From Diphasiastrum complanatum (lineage: Eukaryota; Streptophyta; Lycopodiopsida; Lycopodiales; Lycopodiaceae), in NCBI GenBank assembly GCA_029204225.1, contig CM055113.1:30197524-30261523 (forward strand): DNA of 64,000 nucleotides, read 5' to 3'. The number at the start of each line of letters is the position of its first letter. Within the stretch, counting starts at the first letter, position 1. Both the position numbers and the translations under genes were made by a program. The notes under the pieces were generated by a model. That model saw only the letters and a list, made by a program, of their open reading frames with translations. It did no database searches and was not told the DNA's origin. Of this stretch, positions 12,114-24,897 are shown in pieces.

Positions 12114-12499
12114 TAGATCCATGCATGCTTGATAGTAGATCATTTCAATCAAAGTTTTTGAGAGAAAAAATCAAGATTTGGAGGTCTTCTAGGATCTTGA
12201 TTGGTAGCCTCTGACACTTCTACAATAGCTATCTTTGGGTGGTTTTTTTTGGACTATGTGAATCCTCATAGGCTGTGTATCATCCATCCACTTGTATTTT
12301 GTGTAAAAGTCTTGTTTTTTATCCATAGAATCCCAATACGCAATTGCTAGAAAGCTATTTGAGCATAGATTGTAATGCAAGTAACTCCAAGGACTTTTGT
12401 AGTGCCATTTGAGAGTTTGGATAGACAGTGGTTGTAGCTCTCATATGACTAGCCAAAGAGGATCGTTGACTCATCTTGCATCTGAATTGGTAGTGTACC

Positions 12500-13036
12500 A
12501 ATAGATCTACGATCCACCGAATTCTTTAAGCTAGATGGTGTGCTTTATGTGCCAAATATAAAAATCTTGTTGGTGTTGGTCAAATGCTTGATGATAGTCT
12601 TCAAGTTGATGGTGTGGATGATTGCTTGATCGAGAGGGATGATAAAGTGGTAGAAAGAGGGACAAGATTTGGAAGGCTCTTTAAGTTGGATGCTAATGAT
12701 GGATCTAACATTTGTGGGATGATGGCCAAGAACGTGCTTTGGCACAAGAGGTTGGGCCATCACATTTACAAATCCATGCAATCCATGCTCAAGGAGGAGA
12801 AAGCAATTGGTTTGCCCAAATCTTTGGCAAGTGATGGTAAGGCTTGTGAAGCATGTGCTTTGGCAAATGCACATAGATTGTCATTTCCAAAGTCTACTAA
12901 TTCACCTCATCATGTTTTTCAGCTTGTGCATTTGGGTTTTCATTTTTCATCAACTAGAAGCAAAGGTGGTGCTACTATGTTTGTCTCCTTCATTCATGAC
13001 TACTCTAGATTCACCTACTATGCTATTATGAATTAA
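12500..13036 (+). pseudogene. Ty1/copia gag-pre-integrase and integrase start
   Basis: The plus frame gives RLFKLDAN, then LWHKRLGH, then CEACALANAHRLSFPKS. This is the HHCC zinc-binding module before the Copia integrase. It is followed by LVHLGFHF and FIHDYSRFTYY, the first part of the integrase core. The frame stops at 13036, and RT and RNase H do not follow. A conserved aspartate of the core (usually HxD) appears changed. The element is truncated. Confidence 0.85.
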
Positions 13037-13039
13037 TAT

Positions 13040-15115
13040 CATGAGAGTTTTAATCTCTCTATTGGGCAATTGTTGGGCCCCACATGTAAATTGATGGATC
13101 CCATGCATCGAGGATGCAAAGACCCTACCCTAAGTAAGTGCAAGGGAATTGGCATTCTACATGTATGAGCACAATACAGTTTAAGTTTATGTTGCTTCAT
13201 AGGGACTTGGGCCCTATGTGCCCTATGAGTAAATAAATTAAGTTAGAGGCCTAAGTCAAGTTAACAATAAGAGAATCTAATTGGGTCAAAATAGAACTCA
13301 CATGAATAATGTGAGGCACGATTAGATTTCTTTGAAGTTCATAAAAAGTCTTGGAAGTTGAAATCTTTGCCAATTGAAGTAGCCAATTAATGAGGGCTCA
13401 TGGTCTTCTTCAAGAATAAAAACACACCATTTGTACTCATTTTGACATGTTCAAATAGAGGAAAAAATTCTACTCATATTCAAAGAGAGCATCCTTGCAT
13501 TTTTCTTTGTGGAGAATTCATCTCTTGTATTTCTATGTCCATCTCTTTCATAGTTCTCAAGTTATCTTGATTTCTAGTGTTTAGAATGTCAATTCTGTGA
13601 TTGATCTTGCATCCACACGTGTGAAGGACATTAGGGTACTGTTGTTGTACAGACAGAGACAATACCTTACTGTATCTTTATGCTTATGATCAGATCTTAG
13701 TGATTTATGCAATTCTAGCATGCCAAAATTGATGATTTCTATCTTGTAGCTAAATCTAGATGTGCATCCAAATTTGGTCAAAGATCTTAGAGATCCATTA
13801 TTTTGGATCTGATTTTTCACAATTATAAACTAGTTGCAAAACTCAAAACCAGAGTTGGCCCAATAATACTCGATATATCATAGGTGACTCAAATAGATCC
13901 ATCACCATGAATGTGATGACAAAATGTTCTTCTATGATCCTTACCCATACATCCTCAACTACTCCTTATTGGTCTCACCATTGATTGATCTGCTAATTTT
14001 ATGGAAAAAGTGCCAGCATTCAATATGGATAAACCATATATCTCAAATCATTTGGTGGATATGAGATTTTTACTCCTGATCCACCATCAATTACAGTAGC
14101 TTCTTCTTCAAACAACGTGCTTGTGGATAAGGGTGATGTTGTAGTATTTGCCCTCCCAAGTTGCTCCCATATTTAGGACATTTTTCAATTCTTCAAAAGT
14201 CACATAGTATATATGTGCATGAGGTATATCATGAGGTATATATGTTCATGAGGTATATCATTGGCATATCTTCTTCCCCATATTGCAAAAATTTCATTGG
14301 CTTGAGGTGCAAGTCATCAGAATTCTCCTAAGAAAATATCCATTATGCTGGATAGAATATTAGCCATCATCTATATCCAACTTAGTCATCTTCAATGTAA
14401 CTGTGCATTCAAATTTGAACATTGTAGTATCTTTTTCTAAGGTTTTGGTTGCATTGGCACTTTTGTAGTAACTACAACAACTTCTTCCTTTTATGCCTCT
14501 TGAATCCATTTCTTGATATTTTGATATGTTTTCTTTTCTACTTTTGTGTTAGGATATGCTTTTGATGTTGATGGAAAATTTTGCTAGATCAGACATAGAT
14601 GGTGGTGTAGTTGGTGCTGCAATGTTTTCCTTCTATGCACGAGTAACAAGTATTATTGGAGTAGCTGGAGGATATGATCAATAGCAAAAGAAAGATCCAT
14701 AAAATTCTCTTGATTTTGAATGGACAACCCTTGTAGGTGTGACCATTCCCCTCATTCATGGTAGAATGGCATGAATTGGTCGTTTGCATCCTTATATTGA
14801 TCTCCCCTCTTTTTGTATTTGAGCCACATATGTGACATAAGACTCATTTATCATTGGATCAAAGTAAGGTTCTTTAGGAATCAGCCATTGTTTTGCTGAT
14901 GGCAGGACTTCTGATTTCATAGTGGTTATATTTATTGGAGTACCTAGAGTATTCTACACTCCTGGTGTTGTTGTTATTGCTAACCATTGTTGCTGTGGAG
15001 CAAGTCCCAATCTCTGTGCAATATTTGGTGTGCCTTGATGGTACGCATATGAGGTTTAGTATTGGATTCTTCATTGCTTAGTCACTCTGAGATTAAATGG
15101 AAAAAACATTGTATC
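13040..15115. other. AT-rich stretch, no clear gene
   Basis: No continuous coding signal on either strand. It may include distal parts of the gypsy element whose gag lies at 15116-16030, but no RT or protease motif is visible. Confidence 0.35.
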
Positions 15116-16030
15116 ATGTTTAGGCACAAGTGGCAATATCTTATTTCCATGCTTTAATGTAGGACACTCATTTGCCATATGATTTGGAGAGCATATGGGA
15201 CACTATACATTATTACTCCAAGGGTATTGTTATTGTGTTGGTTCTGATTTTTATGTGGCTAGATTATGTGCCACCTTTAGCTTTGTGTGGTCATATGTTC
15301 CATTTGTTGTTGATGTTGTTTGTGTAGCTTTTCGATCTGTTTAATCAACATTTGCATGGGATAAGTTATTGGTGGTTTATGTGGATGCAAATGAAATGGT
15401 AGCACCTTGTGTCAATGCATAGGGTGTTGGTTCTAGAATCATCATCTTCTTCCCATATCACATCCTCCATGGCTTCATGGAGTGTGGTATAGTGCTCCCA
15501 TAATTTGAGCTCCTTCCTAATACTTTTAGACAATCCAACAAGGGACCACATTATTATAGCCTGGTCGGGAGTAACAATTGGTTGCATTCAAATTGAAGGT
15601 GTTTGATCCACTCAATACAATCTTTGAATCTTTCTCTTTCTTTCCATATTTATCTTGCTTATCAAGAAAAAAAATATTCCAAAAATTTATGGTATTTGAG
15701 TTTTGTAATCAAAATTGCTTTGACCACTTCCCAATCAACCTTTTCCTAAGCAACTTGATTGAAGTACCAATCATGGGCAACTCCAATGAAAGCCATAGGA
15801 AATAGCTTGAGCTTATCTTTTGGGTTGTTATTCTGATCTATCTCACAAGCTCTTCCATAGATTTTTAAGAATCAGATGAGATTTGAGAATCTGTCATGCT
15901 AGAGTATCTCCAACCTAGAGGTTTTTTCTTGACACCTATAGTGGTATAGTAAGTACCAATTGGTCCATTGGATCCATTTGTTCTCCATTGGGCCTTATTT
16001 TGGTGCTTCAAGGATTAGAATAGGCTTTTC
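15116..16030 (-). pseudogene. Decayed Ty3/gypsy-type gag with zinc knuckle
   Basis: On the minus strand, FPMAFIGVAHDWYFNQ and EKVDWEVVKAILITKL resemble the retrotransposon gag capsid domain. About 150 codons later PDQAIIMWSLVGLSKSIRKE and LHEAMEDV continue it. A knuckle-like CPICSPNHMANEC follows near 15160-15200. Stops and frameshifts separate these pieces. No pol follows. The assignment rests on capsid-like pattern and the knuckle, so it is moderate. Confidence 0.5.
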
Positions 16031-17030
16031 TTCAATCACTATTCATCTTGACCTCAATTTCATTCACTATTTAATGGTTGGATCTTTAACATATCAGTGG
16101 ATTTGACTTACATCTGAGTAGATCTTGTTAGAGATGGTTGATAAAGTTGTCTAGATGTTGTTTCTATCCTTTTAACATGCTCTGGGGATTTATTTATTTA
16201 TTTTTTGAATTTTTTTTTTTCAAAAACTTTTACAATTTGGACTATGGGTAGATATGTACATAATTTCTTATTGGTCCTCTATGCAAAAGTACTTGATGTG
16301 AAGGTTGGGCTAGTGATGGTCCTTTCTTTAGAAAAAAATGGATTTAAAAAGATAATCTTCTCCTAGGTGCTTACTGTGAAGATTTTCTGAATCACTAAGA
16401 TCCAAAAACATCTATTGATCTTTGGTATGAAAGACAACCCAATTAGCACCATTGGCAATGTAGAAAATCAACATCTACTTAATGAAAGAGATGCAAACTC
16501 AATAAAATATTGATGAAACATCAAACATATCATAACATGAAGAAGTTGTCCGTACAAAAATATTAAGTTATTGTATTTCAAACATGTGAACCCAATGAAC
16601 TATAAATCAAAGCATTCTATACACAAGATTGCAAGATATCATTAATATAGTGCACCAATGGATAGATGAACCCAAGAGAACTCATGTATAAGCATGAAAT
16701 GAGATATGAGAGAGAATATCATCCTCTTCCCACATGTTTACATCTCTTTATAACAGGTCCATGCCTCATTAATGAGCTTGGTTTCCCTTCATAGAAACTT
16801 CTAGATCAAAAACCCTATTACAATATGAAAAAAATTCAATGTATCTAACATTCAAATTTGAATGTGTCCAAACTCGACTTTAACCCTTTCTCTCACTTTC
16901 TAAAAGTAGTAATTTCAAATGTACTTAGGCTAAAAATAACCTCATAAAGTTTTTCTCTAAGTATGAAATGCATATTGGCCTAAATTGCCAAATAATCAAC
17001 ATAGACCAAAATATATCAAACTAGTGACAA
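16031..17030. mobile_element. AT-rich, probable 3' end region of the minus-strand Copia
   Basis: No coding sequence. It lies immediately after the stop of the Copia RNase H (17035) and so should contain the polypurine tract and 3' LTR, but no second LTR is available for comparison and I cannot set its borders. Confidence 0.3.
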
Positions 17031-17034
17031 TTTC

Positions 17035-19093
17035 TCACACTCTCTCTTCACCTAGTTTTAGCATAGACTTTGATAATAATCCAAGTGAAGTCCTATGCTT
17101 TGTAAACAAGTCTTTTCCAAGTGCTTTGGTTAAGATATCAGCTACACATTCCTTTGAAGACACATGTTGAAGCTCCACCTCATTTGCCATGACTTGTTCT
17201 CTCACAAAGTGATATGCCACCTCAATATGCTTGCTCCTAACATGAAAGATAAGATTGCCAACTCTTGGGCTGAAAGGTTGTTCCAAAAGATGATTGGGCT
17301 CTCTTAAAAATCCAGCAAGTTAAGATCCTTGATCGTCCTCTTGATCCATATCATCTCCTTTGTGCAATGAGTAACGGCTTTGTACTCGGCCTCACTAGAT
17401 GACAATGAGATAGTGGCCTGTTTCTTCGACTCTCCATGATATAGCTCCATCAACTATGAAAATACAATGTGCACTTGTGGATTTTCTATCCATTTGATCT
17501 CCATCAAAGTCTGAATCTGAAAAACCATACAAGTTAGGTGATGATCTTTTATACAATATGCCAAAATCTCGAGTTCCCATGACGTATCTCTAGCTTCCAA
17601 TGCTCTTCACTAGGATCTTGCATAAATTGGATTAATCTACCAACACAATAGCTTAGATCTGGTCTTGTAATGATTAGATATATAAGTGAGCCAACTAGAT
17701 TTCTATAGAGAGTAATGTACTTGAAGGATCTTTCATTACCTCTTATAGTTAGCTTTACATTTGACTCCATAGGTGTATCATAACACTTTGCATCTACCAT
17801 ATGAAATCTTCTTAGAATAGAATTAGCATACTTCTCTTGACAAATGAAAGTATATTGCGAAGATCTAATCACTTCTATTCCTAAAATGTAATGCAAATGA
17901 CCAAGATCATGCGCCTCAAACTCCTTCTTGAGAGCACTCTTGATATCATCAACATCTTGATTGTTTCCACCACTCAAGATGATATCAACCACATAGATTA
18001 GCAAGATAGTAAGACATTTTCAGAAAATCTAAAATATAATGAATGATCATACTCACTCATAACAAAATTTTGAGAGAGTAAAAATGTGTTAAGCTTAGAA
18101 TACCAACTCCTTGGTGCTTGCTTAAGACCATACAAACTCTTTTGTAGAAGTCAAACATGATTTGGCTTTGTAGGTGAAATGTAGCTCCCGGGTTGCTCCA
18201 TGTGCACTTCCTCCTCAAGATCACCATTCAAAAAAGCATTTGTAATGTCCATTTGCCATAGATCCCATCCAAAAAGAGTAGCAAGAGAGATGATGACCCA
18301 AATACTTACCATCTTTGCCACGGGTGCAAAGGTATCATCATAGTCAATACCATGTCCTTGTGCATATCCCTTGGCCACCAACCTTGCCTTATGCTTACTG
18401 ATAGATCCATCCTGGTTAGTATTAACTTTGGAGATCCATTTGCATCCAATAGCTTTCTTGTCCTTAGGTAACTTCACCAATCTGCATGTATTGTTCTCCG
18501 TAAGAGCTTGATACTCAAGATCCATTGCTTGGATCCACTCCTCTTTGTTCCTTGCTTCATCTACACATGTAGGTTCATCAAAAGAGGTTAGGAAATCATA
18601 TTTTGTTCCAACAACTACTTGCTTACATTTATCATCATATGTGAGCCCTGAAGGTGTTTGTCTTTCCCTTGATGTTCTCCTTGGCTTTTGACTTGATGAA
18701 GGTCCTTCATCATCACCATCTAAGTAGGATCCATGTCATCAACATCAAGATTGTTAGATCCATTCACAACATCATTATTGGAAGACACCTTTGGAATGTT
18801 CTCGTCATAAAAAATGACATCTCTACCAATAATCATTTTATTAGTAGTAGGAATGTAAACCTTGTAGGCTCTACTCACCTCACTATTTCCAACAAATATA
18901 CCTTTCCTTGAATATGGATCCTCCTTTGTCCTATCATCAAGAGTTGAATTGACATAGCAAGTGCATCCAAAAGTTCTAAGAAACTTGACACTCGGCCTCC
19001 TCTTGAATAGCATCTCAAAAGGTGTTCTTCTATCCAATATAGCACTCGACGACCTATTGCATAGAAAGTTAGTACACAACAAAGCAAAGACAT
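17035..19093 (-). pseudogene. Ty1/copia integrase end, RT and RNase H
   Basis: Read from 19093 downward. The integrase C-terminal part is seen first (RTPFEMLFKRRPSVKFLRTFG, then YSRKGIFVG). RT follows with KKAIGCKWISKVN, KARLVAKGYAQ and DITNAFLNGDLEEEV, then KSLYGLKQAPRSWY. The catalytic box reads YVVDIILSG instead of YVDD. Then come LGHLHYILGIEVIR, TRPDLSYCVGRL and RNase H pieces (GFSDSDFDGDQMDRKSTS, KHIEVAYHFVREQV, DILTKAL). At least four frame breaks are present. The upstream end is cut at about 19095. Confidence 0.9.
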
Positions 19094-19975
19094 CTACAAT
19101 GTCTATCTCTGATAAGCTGGCGTCTTAGCGTCAATGTGAACTTGAGCGTATGAATAATTAGCTTAATTAATCTGGTTTTTGCTATTTGTGCAGATGAGTG
19201 TGCAAAAGATGGGCGTGGAGCCATTGTGCCGTCAGGAAAAAGATCGTGGCTGCTGTCATTGTCAAGTTGGTTGCACAGTATAGAAGATGAGCCTGAGGAG
19301 GCTTGCTAAGTCAAACTTTTCCGATATGTCAGATAAGTATGGTTTCTTCGATAAGTCTTTCGAGGACGCTATGTTGGTGAATCCCGATATGTCACCCAAC
19401 CTTTACTTACTCGTCTTCAGTAGTGGAGCTGCGCGACAATGTAATTAAATGTGCAACATTGTGAATGGAACTAGATTAACATGGGACTTTGGAGAGTAGA
19501 GGAGATAAATCCAACAACAAGTGCTTGTTAGTGTGAAAGGGTGGAAGTCCCATTTTTTGTCCTTGTACAAAAGAGCTCCATTTTAAATTTTGAACTTGCT
19601 GCAGGCAGTGTAGTGTGAAATGGCCCTTAATCTTGGATTACAATATGGAAAATTGGTAGTCTTGAGACCTGTACTTGACTTAGGCTTGAGGCCTCACATT
19701 GTGAAATTATATGGATAATTTTTTGCCATTTTTATCAATTTCAAAATTTATTTAACGCTTTAATTTGTTTTTGGCATGACAACTTGGTGATGATGAGTAT
19801 TTTGACATCTAGCCAAGGACAAAATCCATGGCCCACTATGCTTTTTAGATCAACCCATGATCTAGGCAATTCCCATGATGCATTGAACCTAGTCATAGAA
19901 GTTTTTGTGCTTTAACTAAATTGCAACCCAAACTTTTTGAAATTGTGCTAGTTTACTAGAAGCACGAGATATAAA
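19094..19975 (+). other. Unassigned; orphan exon-like ORF at 19287-19448
   Basis: A good acceptor-like site (TTTGTGCAG) precedes 19194. After it come a short ORF and then a 53-codon ORF (19287-19448) beginning MSLRRLAKSNFSDMSDKYG. I do not recognise it. It could be a terminal exon of a lost gene or chance. The rest of the segment shows nothing. Confidence 0.2.
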
Positions 19976-20175
19976 GTTGAAATGTCACCCAACGAATACG
20001 CTTTTCATCTTGAAAGGAAGTACCCTCAAATTAGAAGCTTGCTCAAATGTCACCCAATGAATATACATTTCATCTTGAAAGGAACATCTTGAAAGGAAGT
20101 ACCCTCAAATTCGAAGCGTGCTCAATGTGACCCAATGAATATAAGTACCCCCAAATTCAGAGCCTGCTCAAACCT
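19976..20175. repeat. Three degenerate tandem units of ~70 bp
   Basis: Units start AATGTCACCCAA (19981), AATGTCACCCAA (about 20047) and AATGTGACCCAA (about 20124). Each contains GAAGTACCC(T/C)CAAATT and ends GCTCAAA. The middle unit has an internal duplication of CATCTTGAAAGGAA. Confidence 0.6.
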
Positions 20176-20587
20176 CAAATGTGAGTACTATTTTGCCTTT
20201 CAAAAAATGGGTTTTAAACATAGAACCTTTAAAAAAAGAAATGTGCAATAATTTTAAGGGGATCTGGAGAACGTTGAATTTTCACTTTGTAATTGATTTA
20301 TTCAACTTCTCAACTTCAAAAAGTAAACTATTCAACTGACCTTCATATGACACTCAATAAATTTACTGGACTTTCTTTGAAACCCACAAAGACCCTTTTG
20401 AAGGGCAGTACACAACCTTGCAAACTTTCTTACGGGACTGAGCTGGCTGAGAACAGTATATCTGCTGGATAGATGCATTGCACCTGGATGTCATTAGGGG
20501 TTTGGACAATTTTGTTTGTTGGATCTTGCTATTGCCTTGAAAAGTCTTTCTGTAGTTGCTATGTGGGTTTGGAACTTTGGGGGGGGA

Positions 20588-20748
20588 GGGTCAGGCTCGG
20601 TCCGCCCCGGAAGGTTGTACGCCCGAGGGCGGAGGGGGGAGGTCAGGCTCGGCCCGCCCCGCCCCGAAAGGCTGTGCGCCCGAGGGCAGAGGCCCGTCCA
20701 CCATCTGGCGCACAACCTTCCTGGGCGGAAGGGCCGAGGAGCCTGACC
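20588..20748. repeat. GC-rich fold-back with one extra direct unit
   Basis: The block GGTCAGGCTCGG...GGAAGGTTGTACGCCCGAGGG (20588-20640) is repeated directly at 20641-20695. It then appears inverted at 20701-20748, ending GAGCCTGACC. The arms should form a strong hairpin. GC content is far above the surrounding DNA. The ORFs here are composition artefacts. Confidence 0.7.
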
Positions 20749-21019
20749 TTCCCTTGCGTGAAATCTATTTTCACATTTTTTTTCTTTGTTTTTTTTGAGG
20801 TAAATTTTTTTTACATGCTCCTTTTGGGCGGAAGGTGAGTGTAAAAAAAGTAAATTTTTTTACATGCACCTTTGGAAGTATGGAAGGTGCTTGTAAAGAA
20901 AATTGTTAAAAAGAAATTTGTGATTTTACTTTACGACGTGTGGAAGCATATAGAACCTCTCATTGCTGAGTGTTTCCCTCAGAGCGTTTACCACTTTATG
21001 AGTTGCTTGATTGCTGCCT

Positions 21020-21214
21020 TTTATTGGAACTGCTTCGTGGGTGAAGTGATTGCGTTGTTTTTTGTTGTATTTCAAATCTGAATTGAATCTTCCACTGCCT
21101 TCCATTGAAGCTGCTTCGTGGGTGAAGTGATTGCGTTGTTTTTTGTTGTATTTCAACTCTGAATTGAATCTTCCACTGCCTTCCATTGAAGCTGCTTTGT
21201 GGCTGAAGTGATTG
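21020..21214. repeat. 81 bp tandem repeat before the coiled-coil ORF
   Basis: About 2.4 copies of an 81 bp unit containing CTGCTTCGTGGGTGAAGTGA and TGCGTTGTTTTTTGTTGTA. It ends about 190 bp before the ATG of the coiled-coil ORF, so it may lie in its promoter or 5'UTR. Confidence 0.75.
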
Positions 21215-21402
21215 TGTTATTTGTCTTTATAATTCGCCTCTGCATTGAGTTTTTCTTTTGTTTCTTGAAGTCAAGTTCTTGCTACTTGGGTTTTCTGGTT
21301 CATCCAACTCTCTTTCCAGTGGATTTTTAGTATTCGCAGGGTTCCGAAATACAATTTTTGAGGCTTGCTTGTGAGAGTGTTTGAATAATCGGACAAGAAG
21401 TA

Positions 21403-22383
21403 ATGACATTATGGAGATCTATGATTGAGCAGCTGATGCCATTCACAAAGGAGACTACAGAAATTTTTGCAAAGCCTCGCCTTTCTATTTCTGAAAACGG
21501 CTCATTGAAATCGATTTCTGATAGCTTGGATGATCTTTTGTTGCCTAAAGAGCTATATTCATCTGAAGGAATTGTCACCCTTAATGCTCGTGAAGAAGAA
21601 TATTCATCCGTGATCTCCGCAGCAGAAAGAGATCACGAGCATATCGCGAATTTGAAGTCAAAGATGCAAGCCATGTTGTGGGCGCTCCAGTCTAAAGATG
21701 ATGCAATTGCTTTTTTGAACCAGAAGCTGCAACAAAGGCAGACAGAAGCGACCCTCTATCAAGAGAAGACATCAGCATTGACATCCGAGAATCTTAATTT
21801 AAGGAAAGAGCTTGAAGCAAGCCACGCTAGACAAAAGGTGCTGGAGAAGAATCTGGAGCAACTGATGCGCAGGCAGAGCATCCTGGAGGATGCAGAAGAG
21901 AGGCTCTGCGCACAGCTTGCAGATCTGGAAGTTGAAACCTTGGAGCAAAGTCACGAATACAAAGCTGAGCTGAGCAAGCTCACCTCTGAGCTTCAACAGA
22001 AGGAAGCTCTAATCACTTCACTTGCAGTTAAGATTGAAAGCACGCCTGCCATCCAAAAAGCATCTGTTAGCGTTGAGATTAATCCATCTTTGCAGCTCGC
22101 AAAGGCCAAATCGCAGCTGGAATCTCTTCATAGAAAACACTCAGAGACCTCAGCATCTCTTCATACTGCAGAAAGCGAGATCATAGAGCTAAAGAGAACC
22201 ATAGATGCACTCAAAGCTGAAATGCTCAGATTAGATTCTGCAAAGCAAACCCAAGTCAATCTGTTACAGAAAGCTCAAAAGGAATTGGAGTCCCTGCGAA
22301 GAAGAAAGTATCCTATTCAAATTGAAGCTGCAGAAATGCTCTTCAACCTTAAGTCTGCAAGTCCATTGCTGGTGGGTGCTTGA
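21403..22383 (+). CDS. Predicted coiled-coil protein, intronless, unknown function
   Basis: A 326-codon open frame from a true ATG to a TGA. After a low-complexity N-terminus (1-65, Ser/Leu/Glu) the product is almost wholly helical. Heptads rich in Leu, Glu, Lys and Gln run from about residue 70 to 305, with only a short Pro/Ser break near 220-232. No signal peptide, membrane segment or catalytic motif is seen. The last 25 residues are hydrophobic and end PLLVGA. Codon use and the clean frame distinguish it from the broken retroelements around it. It is not a Gag or pol piece that I can recognise. It may be a tether or cytoskeletal protein, or an expressed retrocopy; both are guesses. Confidence 0.7.
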   Translation: MTLWRSMIEQLMPFTKETTEIFAKPRLSISENGSLKSISDSLDDLLLPKELYSSEGIVTLNAREEEYSSVISAAERDHEHIANLKSKMQAMLWALQSKDDAIAFLNQKLQQRQTEATLYQEKTSALTSENLNLRKELEASHARQKVLEKNLEQLMRRQSILEDAEERLCAQLADLEVETLEQSHEYKAELSKLTSELQQKEALITSLAVKIESTPAIQKASVSVEINPSLQLAKAKSQLESLHRKHSETSASLHTAESEIIELKRTIDALKAEMLRLDSAKQTQVNLLQKAQKELESLRRRKYPIQIEAAEMLFNLKSASPLLVGA

Positions 22384-23223
<840 letters not shown>

Positions 23224-23439
23224 ATAAAGGAATGCCAATATTTGAGCTAGAAGGTTTGAAGATGTATCAAAAGTTGCCTTTATGGTAGAACATCTATTAC
23301 TTTATGCAAATGCTTTACTTCACAAGTTTGCGATGGCTCGTCTCTTCTAAAAGACACATGGGGAAGAAACCAAGCATCTAATGTGGTTGCGTTGGAGCCA
23401 GTTAGAAAGGCACTAGCATTCCTTTTTTAAAACAAAAGT

Positions 23440-23960
23440 TGTAGAGCTGGTAGTCCTATAACAAATTCTATATGAGAAATTGATCTAGGCCAAGTTGGTA
23501 GACATAATTGGAGTCAAAGCAGAATGTCCCAAATCGATATCCGGTGTAGTAGGTTACCTATCGATTCATGATTAAGGTGACCAAGTCTATAATCCAAATC
23601 AATCCTTTATTAACAGATGCTGCACTGCTTAAAGCACAATCAGTTACAGAGTTACATTGATTAAGCCTATAGAGATATCCTTGTCTCTTTCGGAGTGCAG
23701 GAATCCTCTTTAGCTTTTATCAAGAATCCAATAGGAATCTACCTAAAACTCTACCTTATGTCCTAAGTCTGTAATTCGACTGATCAACAACAGATTGTTG
23801 TCAGGTTCGGGACATACAATACATTTGGTATGAGCTTCGGTAATCCATTCTAAAAATTTAGTCTTACAGTACCTTCACCTTCAATTTTGTGTGAGCTGTT
23901 GTCTCCAAGGTGAATGAATGTCTTTGTATTGTAGGCTGAATAGTGGATGAACCATTCTTG
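23440..23960 (-). pseudogene. Heavily decayed Copia protease/pre-integrase region
   Basis: On the minus strand, MPNVLYVPNLTTN-like sequence is followed by LLLISRITDLGHKVEF, then DSYWILDKS, and then RLGHLNHESIGNLL. This is the spacer and zinc-binding part that precedes Copia integrase. Stops occur every 10-20 codons. The flanking parts of the element are not recognisable. Confidence 0.55.
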
Positions 23961-24089
23961 ATGGAGGGGGAAGCAAAAGTCCTATACCCTGCCTCACAAT
24001 TGTAGTTCTGCTCTCTAAAACATAACCTAACAACCCAAATAGCAAGAGGAGGTGTTTTTCATAAACTGGAAGTTTACTTCTCTATGTAC

Positions 24090-24291
24090 GGAGGCATCAG
24101 AAAGGCCAGGGCAGCATCAGACAGATTGAAAATCTATTGAGTGGGGAGATTTTTACAATATTTCCTAGTTGTTGTGAAAAGCATCGTCCCGGAGGCATCA
24201 GAAAGGCCAGGGCAACATCAGACAGATTGAAAATCTATTGAGTGGGGGATATTTTTTTTTACAATACTTCCTAGTTGTTGTGAAAAGAGCC
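24090..24291. repeat. Tandem duplication, period 101 bp
   Basis: The block GGAGGCATCAGAAAGGCCAG...TTGTTGTGAAAAG is present at 24090-24190 and 24191-24291. The copies differ by one substitution (GCAGC/GCAAC), a T-run length change and a few bases. It may lie in the LTR of the plus-strand Copia that follows. Confidence 0.9.
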
Positions 24292-24539
24292 ACTTGTGTG
24301 AGAGGTTTGCCAAGAAATCTCTCATTTGTTTGTTTGGAGTACCGCAAATCACACTAGACAATGTGTAGTATTGCCATTCAGAGTTAGGAGGCTTCATACT
24401 TTTCACATTACTGATCTCTATCTTTTGAACGATCACACATTTTGAAATCTTTGCAAAGAGGAGGCGGCGTAGCCACCGTGTCGAAGTGGAGAATCTAGAA
24501 TATTCTCTCTGAAAGTTCTTATATTCCCTCTACTTTTTA

Positions 24540-24790
24540 TCTTTTCTGTACCAATATTGGATCGACGCGCCAGAGGTAAGAAAAATCCTGAGCAGTCGTA
24601 CATCCGCCCGTCGTACAGATATAGCATATTCGTACCAATATCGGATCCACGCGTCACAGGTAAAAAAAATACTGAGTAGTCGTACATCCGTGCATCGTAC
24701 CAATATTGCATACCCATATCAGTATCGGATCCGCGCACCCGAGCTAAAGAGAATCCCGAGCAGTCGTGCACCTGCGCGTCATACTGATAT
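24540..24790. repeat. Three ~85 bp GC-rich units in Copia leader
   Basis: Units begin TACCAATATTGGATCGACGCG, TACCAATATCGGATCCACGCG-like and ATCAGTATCGGATCCGCGC-like sequences (24548, 24632, 24718). Each contains GAGCAGTCGTACATCCG or a variant. They end about 110 bp before the gag ATG, so they are part of the LTR or leader of this Copia copy. Confidence 0.75.
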
Positions 24791-24897
24791 CAGGTGTACA
24801 ACCAAATATATACAGTTTTGTGGTGTGATAAAATTTGGAGACAGGTTGTGTGCTTAGATTGAGCCATTTTTTGTGATCCGGACTCATCTATCCAATA

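Noticed and set aside
20473-20838. Overlapping ORFs of 76-121 codons in the GC-rich block
   Set aside because: They arise from the lack of AT-rich stops in the fold-back; Arg/Gly/Pro composition only.
24090-24790. Possible CRISPR-like or phage repeat array
   Set aside because: Two to three adjacent copies without spacers in plant retroelement DNA; not a CRISPR array.
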